A DNA stretch of 64,000 nt, from positions 25,785,110-25,849,109 of the forward strand of contig CM037861.1 in assembly GCA_021292105.1 (NCBI GenBank), written 5' to 3'. Each line of letters begins with the position of its first letter. Positions within the stretch are counted from its first letter, which is position 1. Below are positions 45,761 to 55,320 of the stretch, piece after piece. The stretch is from Anadara kagoshimensis. Taxonomy: Eukaryota; Mollusca; Bivalvia; Arcoida; Arcidae. A model generated the notes under the pieces. That model was not told the origin of the DNA, made no database searches, and saw only the letters and a program-made list of their open reading frames with translations. The position numbers and the translations under genes were made by a program.

Positions 45761-46700
45761 TAGCCCAAGAGCTAGTGGGGTTTGAAATATGTGTCAATGG
45801 CCAAAAGCTTTGAAGGTTGTTTCTGATAGAAAAATGTCTGTAGTTTTCGAATTTGGGCGTCTTGTGAATGAACTCGTTTCCGATTTTTTTTCAGACGCGA
45901 GTTTTTACACTAGAATCGCATTTTTCAGCCGGTTTTTCGGTAATTTGATAATTCTGCATTATGGACGCGATATGGCCTTAAAATGTCTTATTACTGATGC
46001 GGTTATCAAGAATTATGATCATTGTTGACATTTAAGTTAAAAACTTCTTGATACATTTCAGATTTTTTTTTAAAATAACTATTTTAGGAAAAAAATAGAC
46101 CAAAAATTTTGCGTTTTTAATATTTTGCCCTCTTTTATGTCTTATAAAAAAATAATAAAAGCATTTAAGTGAAATGTTTTACCATATTGTCACAGCCTAA
46201 TGTGTTTTGCATTCAATAAAAGTAGCTGCATATCATTTGGTAGGAAATTGCGGCACCCACAGTGGAAAAACTTTCCCCTACCCCAAAAATTGCAAATTTC
46301 TCAAAAAATCGATCTTTACTACAAATTTTGCTATTAGTTGCCATACTGATTGTTATACCGTGTAAGCTTTAATACTTGGGTGACAACATTGAAGACCTCT
46401 AACTAAAAACTTCTTGTTAAGCATTCAATCTCAATTTTGTGGCCAATTTTAAACAACCGAGTTTTGCGTTTTTACTTAATCTTTATTCGTTAAAGTCTTG
46501 TAGCGCATTCAAAAAAAGCCTGATTATCAATATACTATTTTATTTAGAATCCCTGATGTGTGTGCTTTATTGTGCAAGTATAATGTGTAACAAAATCGTC
46601 ACATTAACCCATTACCCACGATTTATTCTTCCCCTACCCCAATATGCTAACGATATGCGAATTCACGGGATATACTGTGTTAGTGCTCTTAGACAGGCTG
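45761..46700 (+). repeat. Left terminal inverted repeat of the Academ-like element
   Basis: As far as I can read, bases 45761 to about 46558 are identical to the reverse complement of the right end, including long A and T runs. From about 46558 to 46700 the match falls to a patchy similarity. The motif CCCCTACCCCA occurs twice, near 46273 and 46632. Minus-strand AATAAA signals at 46622-46627 and 46566-46571 lie 110-170 nt beyond the transposase stop codon and could end its transcript. Confidence 0.9.
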
Positions 46701-46736
46701 GTTCAAAATAACTCGTATTCATTCAGAATTATAATT

Positions 46737-48887
46737 TCATTCATCATCAGTGTCTTCACTATCACTACTGTCGGATTCACGTACATCCTCATCTTCTCCC
46801 ATGTCATCCTCTGTAAAAGTTGTACTGTCCATCTTCAGTCTTATATCTTTCGGAATCTGTTCACCTTCAAACCAGTGAATCGCATACTTGTTATTTTCTT
46901 TTTTCCATCCATTTTCTTGTGGAGTATTTAATGTAGGACAACTGCAATTGGCATGTTTCCAAAAATATGCAACATATTCTGTTCGGAGGATTTTCTGAAC
47001 AAGAACACTTTTACAAGGAGGTAGTGAACTCGGATCGGCTCCTTTGAGCTTTTCTAATGGGTCAGTTTGATTTGTTGGAGCGTATTTCTCTCTGAAAATG
47101 GCAAATCGTGCCTCATTTACTGTTTTAATGTTTTTTTTGCCATACATTTCACAGACAAAAGATTCCATTACCTTCATATCTCTTTCATTAACTCTTTGAT
47201 TTGTTCCAATATTTGAGAAAACGCTTCTGAAAGTTGCACTTTTTTCAACGATATTATAAGGCCTAATTTTACCTTTTCTAAGAAATGCTGCAGTATAATC
47301 ACATCCAGTGAAAGCATGGATAGCTGGAAGAACTTGGCACATTTCGATCCCAATTTCATTGGACAGTTTTGTTAGATCAATAAATCGCCTAGTATTGGTG
47401 CCGTCAGTGCCTGAATCCATCCATATGTTTGCATGTATTTGGTGACAATGATACAATAAAATAACCATTACATCCGTGTCATTTGCTCTAACCACTACGT
47501 TAGGAGAATCGGACCTTGAGGCAATGTATTGCACATGTAAGGTGATCCTGGTATCTGCCTCCTCGTGGGTACAGGCAAGATTGGACACTTCACTGCACAC
47601 TACTGTTGCATCATTTTCGCAATAGAATTGATGGCAGTGGTCCTCTGTTGCATAATATAATGTATGGCCTGCAAGAATGTCAGCATAGTTATCATTCTTC
47701 CATTCTTGTAGCAAAAACGATAGTAATGACCTCTTGAAATTAGCAGATTTCAAAGCTGAACGGAAATCATGAGGTCGCTTTTGTTTTGGGCCCATTACTA
47801 CAATATCTGGTCCACTGCTCTCTCCTCGCATATCTCTTTCAATATCTTTGATGGATGGATGGACATATGTGTCACAAACAAAGTGTATTTCTTTTGCCAG
47901 TTTACATAATAGCTTGAGAATGGTTTTGGCTACACCTTCAAAAGTATCTGGTAGGTTTGACAGCAACTGTATAAGGAACATGGCATCAACGACATAAGCA
48001 TCAATTTGATTTGCAGCTGGAGGATCAGAATGAGCCTTGCTCTCTAACATTTTCATAAGTATTGATTTGTCGGTTTTATTCATATTCCCGTCAATTTGTG
48101 CAAGAGCTGGCGGCACGGGAGTGAGAGGATATTCAAAAACTTTCTGCAAGTTTATATCTGTTGTCGTTGCCAAAAACAAAAGCCTACCAAATAGATCACG
48201 TGAACACTGTAGCTGTATGATTTTCTTTGCTTTCACCTCAACCCGAACCTTAAGTGCCAAAGATGCAAAAGTGCGCAATTTGTTTCTTGTAATAGGTTTT
48301 TCAAATCTAGAGGGATCTGCAAAACAGCCATTTCTAAAGTCGTGAAAAGATTGCTCGCCATATTTTACACAACTAAGTATCTCATTTTTCACATCATCTT
48401 TGACTCTGTTACCAGTTGATATGCACAGGAGATCCTCATTTCTTATCTCTGTATCAAACGGATTCTTAGTTGCTTTAATACAGTCGATCAAACTACTTAC
48501 ATCTTTATTATCTCTCTGAATTCGCGACGGCTTGAGCTCTTGATTCACATCCCCCTTTTTCCGGATTCCAGTTTTTGAGAGAAGAGCACCAACGATAGCA
48601 CTGCGGACACTTCGTGTAATCATCCATCTTCGCCTGGCCGTATATGACTGGCTGAATGCAGAAATGCCAGTTAGACGAGATGCAGCATCAGCATTGATTG
48701 TCTGCTCAAGTGTCATGTCCACTGGAATTCTGGAAAATGATTTATTCGAGCGTCTTATAGACAAACCACCATTCTCAAGCATTGCTCTTGCTTGTGGATG
48801 ACTTATATCAATGTTAAGTAAATTTAAGTGATAGCGTGTCATCCATCTTGCATAGTTTGGTCTATTAGCTGCAAAAATACTGGACAC
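46737..48887 (-). CDS. Transposase fragment 5: C-terminal part with XPG/FEN-like nuclease module
   Basis: 716 codons starting at a GTG that is only a frame boundary; the true protein enters from the preceding fragment at 48873-48877. FAANRPNYARW and VDMTLEQTINADAASRLTG at the start are family landmarks. The nuclease module shows the order typical of FEN/XPG enzymes: YVVDAM (Asp301), HFVCDTYVHPSIKDIER (Asp339), HEEADT (Glu442, Glu443, Asp445), ANDTDVMVIL (Asp470, Asp472) and FTGCDYTAAF (Asp530). These correspond to the metal-binding acids of FEN1, so the site looks intact. Residues 620-680 (LPPCKSVL, YFWKHA, IHWFEGEQIP) are the conserved C-terminal block. Residues 690-716 are almost all acidic or serine. 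Confidence 0.9.
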   Translation of the reverse strand: MSSIFAANRPNYARWMTRYHLNLLNIDISHPQARAMLENGGLSIRRSNKSFSRIPVDMTLEQTINADAASRLTGISAFSQSYTARRRWMITRSVRSAIVGALLSKTGIRKKGDVNQELKPSRIQRDNKDVSSLIDCIKATKNPFDTEIRNEDLLCISTGNRVKDDVKNEILSCVKYGEQSFHDFRNGCFADPSRFEKPITRNKLRTFASLALKVRVEVKAKKIIQLQCSRDLFGRLLFLATTTDINLQKVFEYPLTPVPPALAQIDGNMNKTDKSILMKMLESKAHSDPPAANQIDAYVVDAMFLIQLLSNLPDTFEGVAKTILKLLCKLAKEIHFVCDTYVHPSIKDIERDMRGESSGPDIVVMGPKQKRPHDFRSALKSANFKRSLLSFLLQEWKNDNYADILAGHTLYYATEDHCHQFYCENDATVVCSEVSNLACTHEEADTRITLHVQYIASRSDSPNVVVRANDTDVMVILLYHCHQIHANIWMDSGTDGTNTRRFIDLTKLSNEIGIEMCQVLPAIHAFTGCDYTAAFLRKGKIRPYNIVEKSATFRSVFSNIGTNQRVNERDMKVMESFVCEMYGKKNIKTVNEARFAIFREKYAPTNQTDPLEKLKGADPSSLPPCKSVLVQKILRTEYVAYFWKHANCSCPTLNTPQENGWKKENNKYAIHWFEGEQIPKDIRLKMDSTTFTEDDMGEDEDVRESDSSDSEDTDDE

Positions 48888-49357
48888 ATTTTTCCTAAGC
48901 AGTAAGTAAATAAAGGTAGATCGTTAGTTCGACAAGATCTACTGAAAAGTAACAGAAGTTCAACTAATTCAATATACATAAACCAATACTGTGCTGTTGA
49001 TCCATGGTTTCCAGTTCTTGTGTCATTGGAAAAGGCTTCATACATATCAAAAATAGATTTTAAATTTTCTTGCTCTAGAACGTTTTGCATTTCTTCTGAA
49101 GAAGTATTTGTAATGAATTGTTCTAACTGCTCGTATAAAGATTCAGATATCTGACCATGCTCTTCCAGAAAAGACCGAAAATGGAGAATACGGAAAGAAA
49201 GAGATAATATAGTATGCATTCTCTGACATCTGTTATAATGCTTCCCTTTTATGAACCCATTTAGAGACCCTTCTGCCAGAACTTTGGTCTCGGTTAGCAC
49301 ATATGGTCCGCCAGAGCCCTCAATTAAGTGACCAAGAGCGCCAAAATATGCCAACAT
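48839..49357 (-). CDS. Transposase fragment 4: central block
   Basis: 172 codons. The homologous frame extends a few codons upstream of the ATG at 49357 as far as the break at 49373-49376. It carries LGHLIEGSGG and EGSLNGFIKGKHYNR followed by a helical stretch, a combination diagnostic of this protein family. It ends with GKMCPVF just before the frame change at 48873-48877. The remaining codons to the stop at 48839 are out of frame with the family. Confidence 0.85.
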   Translation of the reverse strand: MLAYFGALGHLIEGSGGPYVLTETKVLAEGSLNGFIKGKHYNRCQRMHTILSLSFRILHFRSFLEEHGQISESLYEQLEQFITNTSSEEMQNVLEQENLKSIFDMYEAFSNDTRTGNHGSTAQYWFMYIELVELLLLFSRSCRTNDLPLFTYCLGKMCPVFLQLIDQTMQDG

Positions 49358-50229
49358 TATATGGAAAGGACCAAAACATATGAAATATTGTCGTACTTTG
49401 GTGATTCTTCCGATTGTATCTGCATCGCTGGTTTAGCTATGGCAAGATCATAGTGGACAATTGCTGTGTTATCAGAACATTCCCGTGCCACAATCTGCGA
49501 TCGACGTAATGTTTCCGACACCACATCTAATCGGGTCGGTGGCAAACTTATATTGTCCATATAGCCTATCACTTGCTCTGGTAGATGATCTACTGTGATT
49601 AGAGAATTCCATCCTGACCACATGGGTATATTAGAAAATAAATGGTGACAAATCACCCATGTTAAATCCCTTTTTCTGGTCTCATTTAAATTAGAGGGGT
49701 CCGAAATTGCTTTTACGGGATATTGAAATTTTGTTATTTTTGGACGCTTTCTGTAAGATTCTAAAATAGGGTCCTCAATATCTAAAGAGCGTTTACGTTT
49801 CAATGACTTTGTTTGTGTAGTGGATACTTGTGGAATTCCTAGAGAGTCCCCCATTGAATGTTGTTCGTCGGGAGTGTTCTGGTAACATATTCCAACTGTG
49901 TCGTGCAAAGTTCCGCTTCCAGACAAAGTCTCGGTGTTTTCATCATAATTATCCCAAGCCGTTCCGGTTGACAAGTTTGGAATTTTCAGTAATCCATCAG
50001 GAGTTAGCTGATTCCTGTCTGATATTGTCATTGCAAGTTCAGTTTCAAGTGTCTCCGCAACATGGTAACTTATTGAGTGCCCTAAATGATTTAGTACTTC
50101 AATAATTTTCCTACTACCAGTCATACTTTTAAAACCCAGTCCAAGACATAAATGTTTTGATGGCTTTATTTCGCCATTGGTTACAGCAAACAAAGCATCA
50201 TCTGCTGCTGAACTGATGCATCTATTCAT
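49357..50229 (-). CDS. Transposase fragment 3: upstream of the central block
   Basis: 290 codons. The opening stretch (SSAADDALFAVTNG, then KPSKHLCLGLGFKSMTGSR and LNHLGHSISYH) is a conserved block of the family. It is followed by a low-complexity linker with a basic patch (SLKRKRS), a possible nuclear localisation signal. The frame overlaps fragment 2 by the ATGA at 50226-50229. It runs into the break at 49373-49376, after which the last codons are out of frame. Confidence 0.85.
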   Translation of the reverse strand: MNRCISSAADDALFAVTNGEIKPSKHLCLGLGFKSMTGSRKIIEVLNHLGHSISYHVAETLETELAMTISDRNQLTPDGLLKIPNLSTGTAWDNYDENTETLSGSGTLHDTVGICYQNTPDEQHSMGDSLGIPQVSTTQTKSLKRKRSLDIEDPILESYRKRPKITKFQYPVKAISDPSNLNETRKRDLTWVICHHLFSNIPMWSGWNSLITVDHLPEQVIGYMDNISLPPTRLDVVSETLRRSQIVARECSDNTAIVHYDLAIAKPAMQIQSEESPKYDNISYVLVLSI

Positions 50230-51110
50230 TCTTTCAGAAGGTCTTTTGTTGAAGACCCTGTATATAGAGTTTTAAAAAACTGCATAAGTATGTCTGGGGG
50301 GTTAGCTTGGCCTTTCTGTATTTCATTTACAGTCAATGGGTTCTGTAATTGGGGACATGTCTTTGACATTTCTAATATTGTATTTCGCAACTGGTATGCA
50401 GCTTCAGTGACTTTGGAATTTAATAAAAACGTATTATGGAAACCTATAATCTGATCTGTATCTAGAAAGCTTGGATATAATATTTTGCCTTGTCGTTTAC
50501 CTATTTTACTCATGCAAATATCATCTTTGAAGTGATTTAGAAGTTTTACTTCTAAAGTCTGGATGGTATATGAGGAGCAATCAAGACCAATGTCCATCAG
50601 CATTGTAGTGTAATATTCATACAAGGAGGCAATTGTTACAGCTTGACCTTGTGCTATAACGTTTTTATTTATGTATTCGGTCAACCATTTAAATGCTTTT
50701 TCGTGTCCTAGCCTAATGTTGCCATATTCTGTCTTAGCAGACCCGGGTATACACCTCTCAGAAAGATTTAAGTAATGTTTTCGGCAGCTATGGTGATATT
50801 TAACCTCTTTAGCAACAAAATCTATATCACAAACTCTGGCAATCATATCTGTATCACCCAGAACCATTGCAGCATTTTTTATTTTTTCTCCCGCTTCCAA
50901 ACTTTCACAATTGCCTAACTGTTCCCTTTTCTTACCCTTCGTCAGGAGGCCACAAAACAAACATACGGGAAGAAAAATACCGGAGGAGGAAGTTTCGTCC
51001 GATAAATGTTCAGTGTGGGATCTTAAAGTGTAAGAAACTTCTTCTACTTCTACAGTGGAAAAAGACTCTAGTTCTTTTTTTGAGACAGCAGTGAAGTTCT
51101 TGTAACACAT
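50226..51110 (-). CDS. Transposase fragment 2: Cys/His-rich N-terminal region
   Basis: 294 codons from Met at 51110. The family frame continues upstream of this Met to the break near 51183-51191, so this Met is internal (context GYHRMCYKNF). Candidate metal ligands are the Cys of MCY, CLFC (Cys50, Cys53 of the fragment), Cys68, Cys94 and HHSC (His106, His107, Cys109) before the Tyr of RKHYL. This looks like the multi-Cys zinc-binding region described for Academ proteins. The fragment ends DLLKE at the frame break near 50226-50250. Confidence 0.82.
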   Translation of the reverse strand: MCYKNFTAVSKKELESFSTVEVEEVSYTLRSHTEHLSDETSSSGIFLPVCLFCGLLTKGKKREQLGNCESLEAGEKIKNAAMVLGDTDMIARVCDIDFVAKEVKYHHSCRKHYLNLSERCIPGSAKTEYGNIRLGHEKAFKWLTEYINKNVIAQGQAVTIASLYEYYTTMLMDIGLDCSSYTIQTLEVKLLNHFKDDICMSKIGKRQGKILYPSFLDTDQIIGFHNTFLLNSKVTEAAYQLRNTILEMSKTCPQLQNPLTVNEIQKGQANPPDILMQFFKTLYTGSSTKDLLKE

Positions 51111-51369
51111 TCTGTGATAACCATTGGTTTTAGGATCAAAGTTTTGAGGAAGATCTTGACAAATTTGTTTATATTTGTGGGATTTTGTTTTCGAAAGACG
51201 ATATCAGCAACTTTTGCCACTTTACTCCATGTTGTTTCATCAAAAGGTTTAATTTCTATATCTTGGAAACGTTTATCGACATGAAGGCAACAAACAAGAT
51301 TTGTTTCATCTGTGCTATCGCCCTGTAATATCTGTTTCCCTTAGATGTATCCAGCCGTGTGCTGGCCAT
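51111..51369 (-). CDS. Transposase fragment 1: extreme N-terminus
   Basis: The ATG at 51367-51369 opens MASTRLDTSKGNRYYR, then a break at 51321-51323 (GGG run) moves to the frame reading DETNLVCCLHVDKRFQD and DETTWSKVAKVADIVF. A second break near 51183-51191 leads to SHKYKQICQDLPQNF and joins fragment 2. The adjoining Cys residues (VCCL, ICQD) and the YHR-Cys-Tyr motif form the first part of the Cys/His-rich region. These frames are too short to stand out alone; their order and shared break direction identify them. Confidence 0.7.
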
Positions 51370-51867
51370 TTTGCAACACTTCTAATTGAAATGACAATGA
51401 GTTATCACAAACAAATCGCAAAATATTATTTACAGTGATTTTAATTCAGTCACGGAATCAAATAGAATTAACAAACAGATTACTTATCTGCGTCAAAACT
51501 TCATTGATTCTATTGTGAACACGGATTCTTTTTAAAAACAAATATTAAATAAAATCAACTTGTTCACACGAAATATAAACGGTAACAAAACAATAGAAAA
51601 AAGGGGTGAATAGTTTTTTCTTACTTATCATAAACAACAACCATATGAAAGTATCTATAATTGCAACCACGTGTGATTTGCAATGACAGAAAACGTAACA
51701 CAAACGCTTTGCGCAGCGCCATCTGCCGAGTCATACAAAAGGGCGTGGCACTATCATTGCTTAATAATACAAAAAATCAAAGCATTGAATAAACAAGCTA
51801 ACAGCGTAATTTACTATATGTTTCAAGTACAAATTTACGTTATAACACTCTACCGTGTTTAAAATCT
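51370..51867 (-). promoter_or_regulatory. Probable 5' leader/promoter side of the transposase gene
   Basis: About 500 bp of AT-rich DNA between the transposase ATG and the inner edge of the right terminal repeat, with no reading frame and no other repeat. By position it should hold the promoter and leader, but no TATA box or initiator can be assigned with confidence. Confidence 0.35.
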
Positions 51868-52811
51868 CACTGCCTGAGAACGCACAAGTGTAAAATCAAT
51901 ATCTCGCGAACTCGCTTATTTATTGCATATGGGGTAGGGGGAAGAATAAATTGTGGTGAAAGGGTTTGTGTGACGATTGTGTTATACATTATACTTGCAC
52001 AATAAAGCACAAACATCAGGGATTCTAAATAAAATAGTATATTGATAATCAGGCTTTTTTTGAATGCGCTACAAGACTTTAACGAATAAAGATTAAGTAA
52101 AAACGCAAAACTCGGTTGTTTAAAATTGGCCACAAAATTGAGATTGAATGCTTAACAAGAAGTTTTTAGTTAGAGGTCTTCAATGTTGTCACCCAAGTAT
52201 TAAAGCTTACACGGTATAACAATCAGTATGGCAACTAATAGCAAAATTTGTAGTAAAGATCGATTTTTTGAGAAATTTGCAATTTTTGGGGTAGGGGAAA
52301 GTTTTTCCACTGTGGGTGCCGCAATTTCCTACCAAATGATATGCAGCTACTTTTATTGAATGCAAAACACATTAGGCTGTGACAATATGGTAAAACATTT
52401 CACTTAAATGCTTTTATTATTTTTTTATAAGACATAAAAGAGGGCAAAATATTAAAAACGCAAAATTTTTGGTCTATTTTTTTCCTAAAATAGTTATTTT
52501 AAAAAAAAATCTGAAATGTATCAAGAAGTTTTTAACTTAAATGTCAACAATGATCATAATTCTTGATAACCGCATCAGTAATAAGACATTTTAAGGCCAT
52601 ATCGCGTCCATAATGCAGAATTATCAAATTACCGAAAAACCGGCTGAAAAATGCGATTCTAGTGTAAAAACTCGCGTCTGAAAAAAAATCGGAAACGAGT
52701 TCATTCACAAGACGCCCAAATTCGAAAACTACAGACATTTTTCTATCAGAAACAACCTTCAAAGCTTTTGGCCATTGACACATATTTCAAACCCCACTAG
52801 CTCTTGGGCTA
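51868..52811 (-). repeat. Right terminal inverted repeat of the Academ-like element
   Basis: Inverted copy of the left terminal repeat, ending at 52811 just before the ATA duplication. The outer 800 bp or so match the left copy exactly by eye. The inner end near 51868-52013 has diverged. It lies upstream of the transposase start, so it probably holds the promoter, but I see no clear core-promoter motif. Confidence 0.9.
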
Positions 52812-52966
52812 ATAGGTTCGTTTTAAAATAAACAAATATTTAAATGGAAATTTAAATATTTTATCGGCTCTCGAATTACACAAAATATTAATATACAAAT
52901 GTATCACAATGTGTCATCAACAACACAAATTGGAAACATGAATGAAATCTGACACATTTAACATAA

Positions 52967-53387
52967 GCTGACAAACGATGTCCAATTTCTGAAATTAACA
53001 AGACATTGTGTTAATTATTTGCGTTATTAAAATGCAAGTATTTAAAATCAACATATTAACTGACAGCTACGACTTGATAAATGGGATGGCTAAAAATGTC
53101 ACCGTTAAAACCAACCCATCAAGAAAATTGTCTCGTCGCCAGCTTCTTTTTGTCATACGTGAACTTTATATTCACGCCTGCTTGCTGACAAACGATGTCC
53201 AATTTCTGAAATTAACAAGACATTGTGTTAATTATTTGCGTTATTAAAATGCAAGTATTTAAAATCAACATATTAACTGACAGCTACGACTTGATAAATG
53301 GGATGGCTAAAAATGTCACCGTTAAAACCAACCCATCAAGAAAATTGTCTCGTCGCCAGCTTCTTTTTGTCATACGTGAACTTTATA
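52967..53387. repeat. Perfect 204-bp direct duplication with 13-bp spacer
   Basis: 52967-53170 and 53184-53387 look identical base for base, from GCTGACAAACGATGTCCAAT to CATACGTGAACTTTATA. The spacer is TTCACGCCTGCTT. An open frame crosses both copies but shows no recognisable family. The block lies 155 bp outside the right end of the transposon. Confidence 0.93.
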
Positions 53388-53439
53388 CAACTAGCCAGCT
53401 GCTTACAGATAAATTGTTGACTCAGATATATTAACAAAC

Positions 53440-54260
53440 AAAAACAAACATACTAATCCATTTCTGAATCACAATCCAGAAGCAAAGTAAAAACTTTGGA
53501 ACTGACAAGTTAGGTTAGACACGTGAACTTCCACCAGGGAAGTGAGGACAAAACTAGGATTACCAAGGCTCTCAAAAAGTTTTACAACTGTCATCATAAT
53601 ATTGTTTAGAAGTACGATGTTTCTGTATCCAAAATTATCCTGTCTTTTTTTGACGTTTTATAGTTACATGTTCCTTTCATTCATTTTTATTTAACACCTG
53701 ACGGTTGAAGCTAGCTAAACAGGGGGTATTTGTCCTAATGAAACACTCTAACCTCCCTGGTGTGAGTTAACATGATTGATTTCATTTACAACTTTTTAAA
53801 CATTTTACTTTATTTATGGGGTTGTAATTTGAACATTTACCAGTTTGTTTGTGTTTGGATTTTCACCATTTGTCATTTATTATACACGTATAATATTCAC
53901 AATATTTAAGGTACATACACAAGTCTTGGTACTCGTATAAATTTTTAATCCATTTTTTGGTCGCCTGCTTGTTTATTGTTATGTTTAATTGCCAATGATA
54001 TATTTAATGTCCCATAGTTCCATGCTCCTTTCACCCAGTTTTGATTCCACACATGGCGGGTTAAGCTAATTGCCCTCGATATATTTGACGTCCCATAGTT
54101 CCATATCCCTTTCACCCAATTTTGATTACACACTAAACAGGAGGCGCTTACCCTTCCGGAGCACCCGGACTCACTGGTGAAAGTCCGCGTGTCTAACCTG
54201 TCAGTTTCAAAGGTTTCACTTTGCTGCTAGATGGGTTAGTACGCTTGTTTTTGATTATGC
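53440..54260. repeat. Cluster of R1 pieces in both orientations
   Basis: A plus head at 53440-53550 (AACAAACATACTAATCC, AACTTCCACCAGGGAAGTGA) is followed by a minus tail (CTCTCAAAAAGTTTTACAAC) and minus heads at 53700-53850 and 54130-54250. Between them a 70-bp unit with ATATATTTGACGTCCCATAG-like sequence is duplicated (about 53990 and 54070). Confidence 0.82.
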
Positions 54261-54940
54261 TACAAAGATAAAACACAAAACAGATTTTATATTAATCCTG
54301 TACTGCTCCTCCAGTTTGATGCACACATAGACATTTTAATATTTTAATTAAATTTCAAAATCTTGTGAAACATTTAGTAGGTGAAATTACCTAATGCTTC
54401 CTAACTTTATCCTAAAATCTAGTATAAATGAGATTATAAGAGCAAAACGAAATTAAATGATTATTTAGAGAGTGTTGGTATAAACCTGTTAGATATTAGC
54501 TATGATATAGTGTTGATAGTTTGTAAGATTGTAGACACCTGTCTAGATTAACGCACTGTCTAACTTGCAGGCTCATCCTTTAATACACTAATCGACTGCA
54601 TCAAAATTCAAAAGTCTTCATTTTTTTCGTGTCCTTAGGTCAAAAATCTTATTTGAACTCAGTCAGAATTAAATATTCTAGGGTCCATGGGTCCAAAAAC
54701 CATTGAAATAAGACCCAACATCAAAAGATAACTTTTTTGTACCATTTGAGTAAAAAACATGTGCTTGGCAACATCCTCCTACATGAAGCTTGAATCCTGC
54801 CGTTATTGACAATGTTTAAGAACTATATTGCCATTGAAAGCATGATTAGGTACCCAATTCTATAAACTGATTATATCTATTTCTTAATTGAAAAACCATC
54901 AAGGTTAAAGTTGTTTATACTTTTGGTTTAACTTATTAAG
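54261..54940. other. Intergenic, nothing recognised
   Basis: No supported element. Confidence 0.5.
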
Positions 54941-55320
54941 CAATTTTCTAAAATTGTGAAAACGGTAATCCTGGAATGTCAAAAGAAGACCATTTCTGGA
55001 GGGAAACCCGTCAATTTTGGAACAATCGCCAGATAGTGATACTGGGTGTTCCGGAAGGGTAACCATCTCCTGTTTATTTAGCTTCACTGGCTACAAGAGT
55101 AATCGAAACCGAGGGTGAAAAGATCATGGAACTATGGGGCGTCAAATATATACAGAGACATCACACTTATCAACCATATTGTGATGACGTCCATAAAACT
55201 TTTTATGGTCTCGACAAGCTTAGGCTATTAATATTCTTGCGTCAAAAGTTTATTTGTAAGCAGTTTGCTTCGTTGTATAAAATTTCCATAGTGGGGGCAA
55301 ACTGTAACAAAGCGTATTAA
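54941..55320 (+). repeat. R1 copy, 5' end rearranged
   Basis: R1 body from GGGTGTTCCGGAAGGGTAAC through CATGGAACTATGGGGCGTCA, GATGACGTCCATAAAACTTT and AAGCTTAGGCTATTAATATT to AAAGCGTATTA. The head is replaced by unrelated sequence. Confidence 0.85.

Larger units (their letters stand above)
46737..51369 (-). pseudogene. Academ-like transposase/nuclease gene with five single-base frame breaks
   Basis: Read on the minus strand from ATG at 51367-51369 (context AAAATGG) to the stop at 46737. The homologous frame changes at about 51321-51323, 51183-51191, 50226-50250, 49373-49376 and 48873-48877. Each change is in the same direction and equals one missing base at or beside a run of 3-5 identical bases. 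The 4,633 bases plus five make 1,546 whole codons. No other premature stop occurs along this path. The protein order is a Cys/His-rich N-terminal region, a central region with EGSLNGFIKGKHYNR and MCP/NYARW motifs, then an XPG/FEN-like nuclease module and an acidic tail. As it stands the gene should not make one protein, unless the breaks are assembly errors. Confidence 0.85.
45761..52811 (-). mobile_element. Academ-like (probably AcademX) DNA transposon, 7,051 bp
   Basis: The two ends are inverted copies of each other, both starting TAGCCCAAGAGCTAG. They are flanked by the same three bases, ATA, at 45758-45760 and 52812-52814, a 3 bp target-site duplication. Terminal inverted repeats of about 940 bp enclose a single minus-strand gene (51369 to 46737). 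The protein belongs to a family I recognise from cnidarian, mollusc and fish genomes, with landmarks EGSLNGFIKGKHYNR, NYARW and an XPG-like C-terminus. Academ elements are described with short 3-4 bp duplications, and one branch carries an XPG nuclease domain, so AcademX fits best. That name rests on memory of the classification and not on a search. The element sits about 5 kb downstream of NDNF, in the opposite orientation. Confidence 0.85.

Noticed and set aside
46737-51369. Programmed -1 frameshifting to read the whole transposase
   Set aside because: Five successive shifts would be needed, and none of the sites has a convincing slippery heptamer; the full product would be vanishingly rare.
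46737-51369. Introns between the transposase fragments
   Set aside because: The homologous sequence continues without extra bases across each break, so there is no room for an intron.
53008-53434. Paired open frames in the 204-bp duplication as a gene family
   Set aside because: The second copy is a base-for-base duplicate with no distinct ends, and the peptide matches nothing I know.
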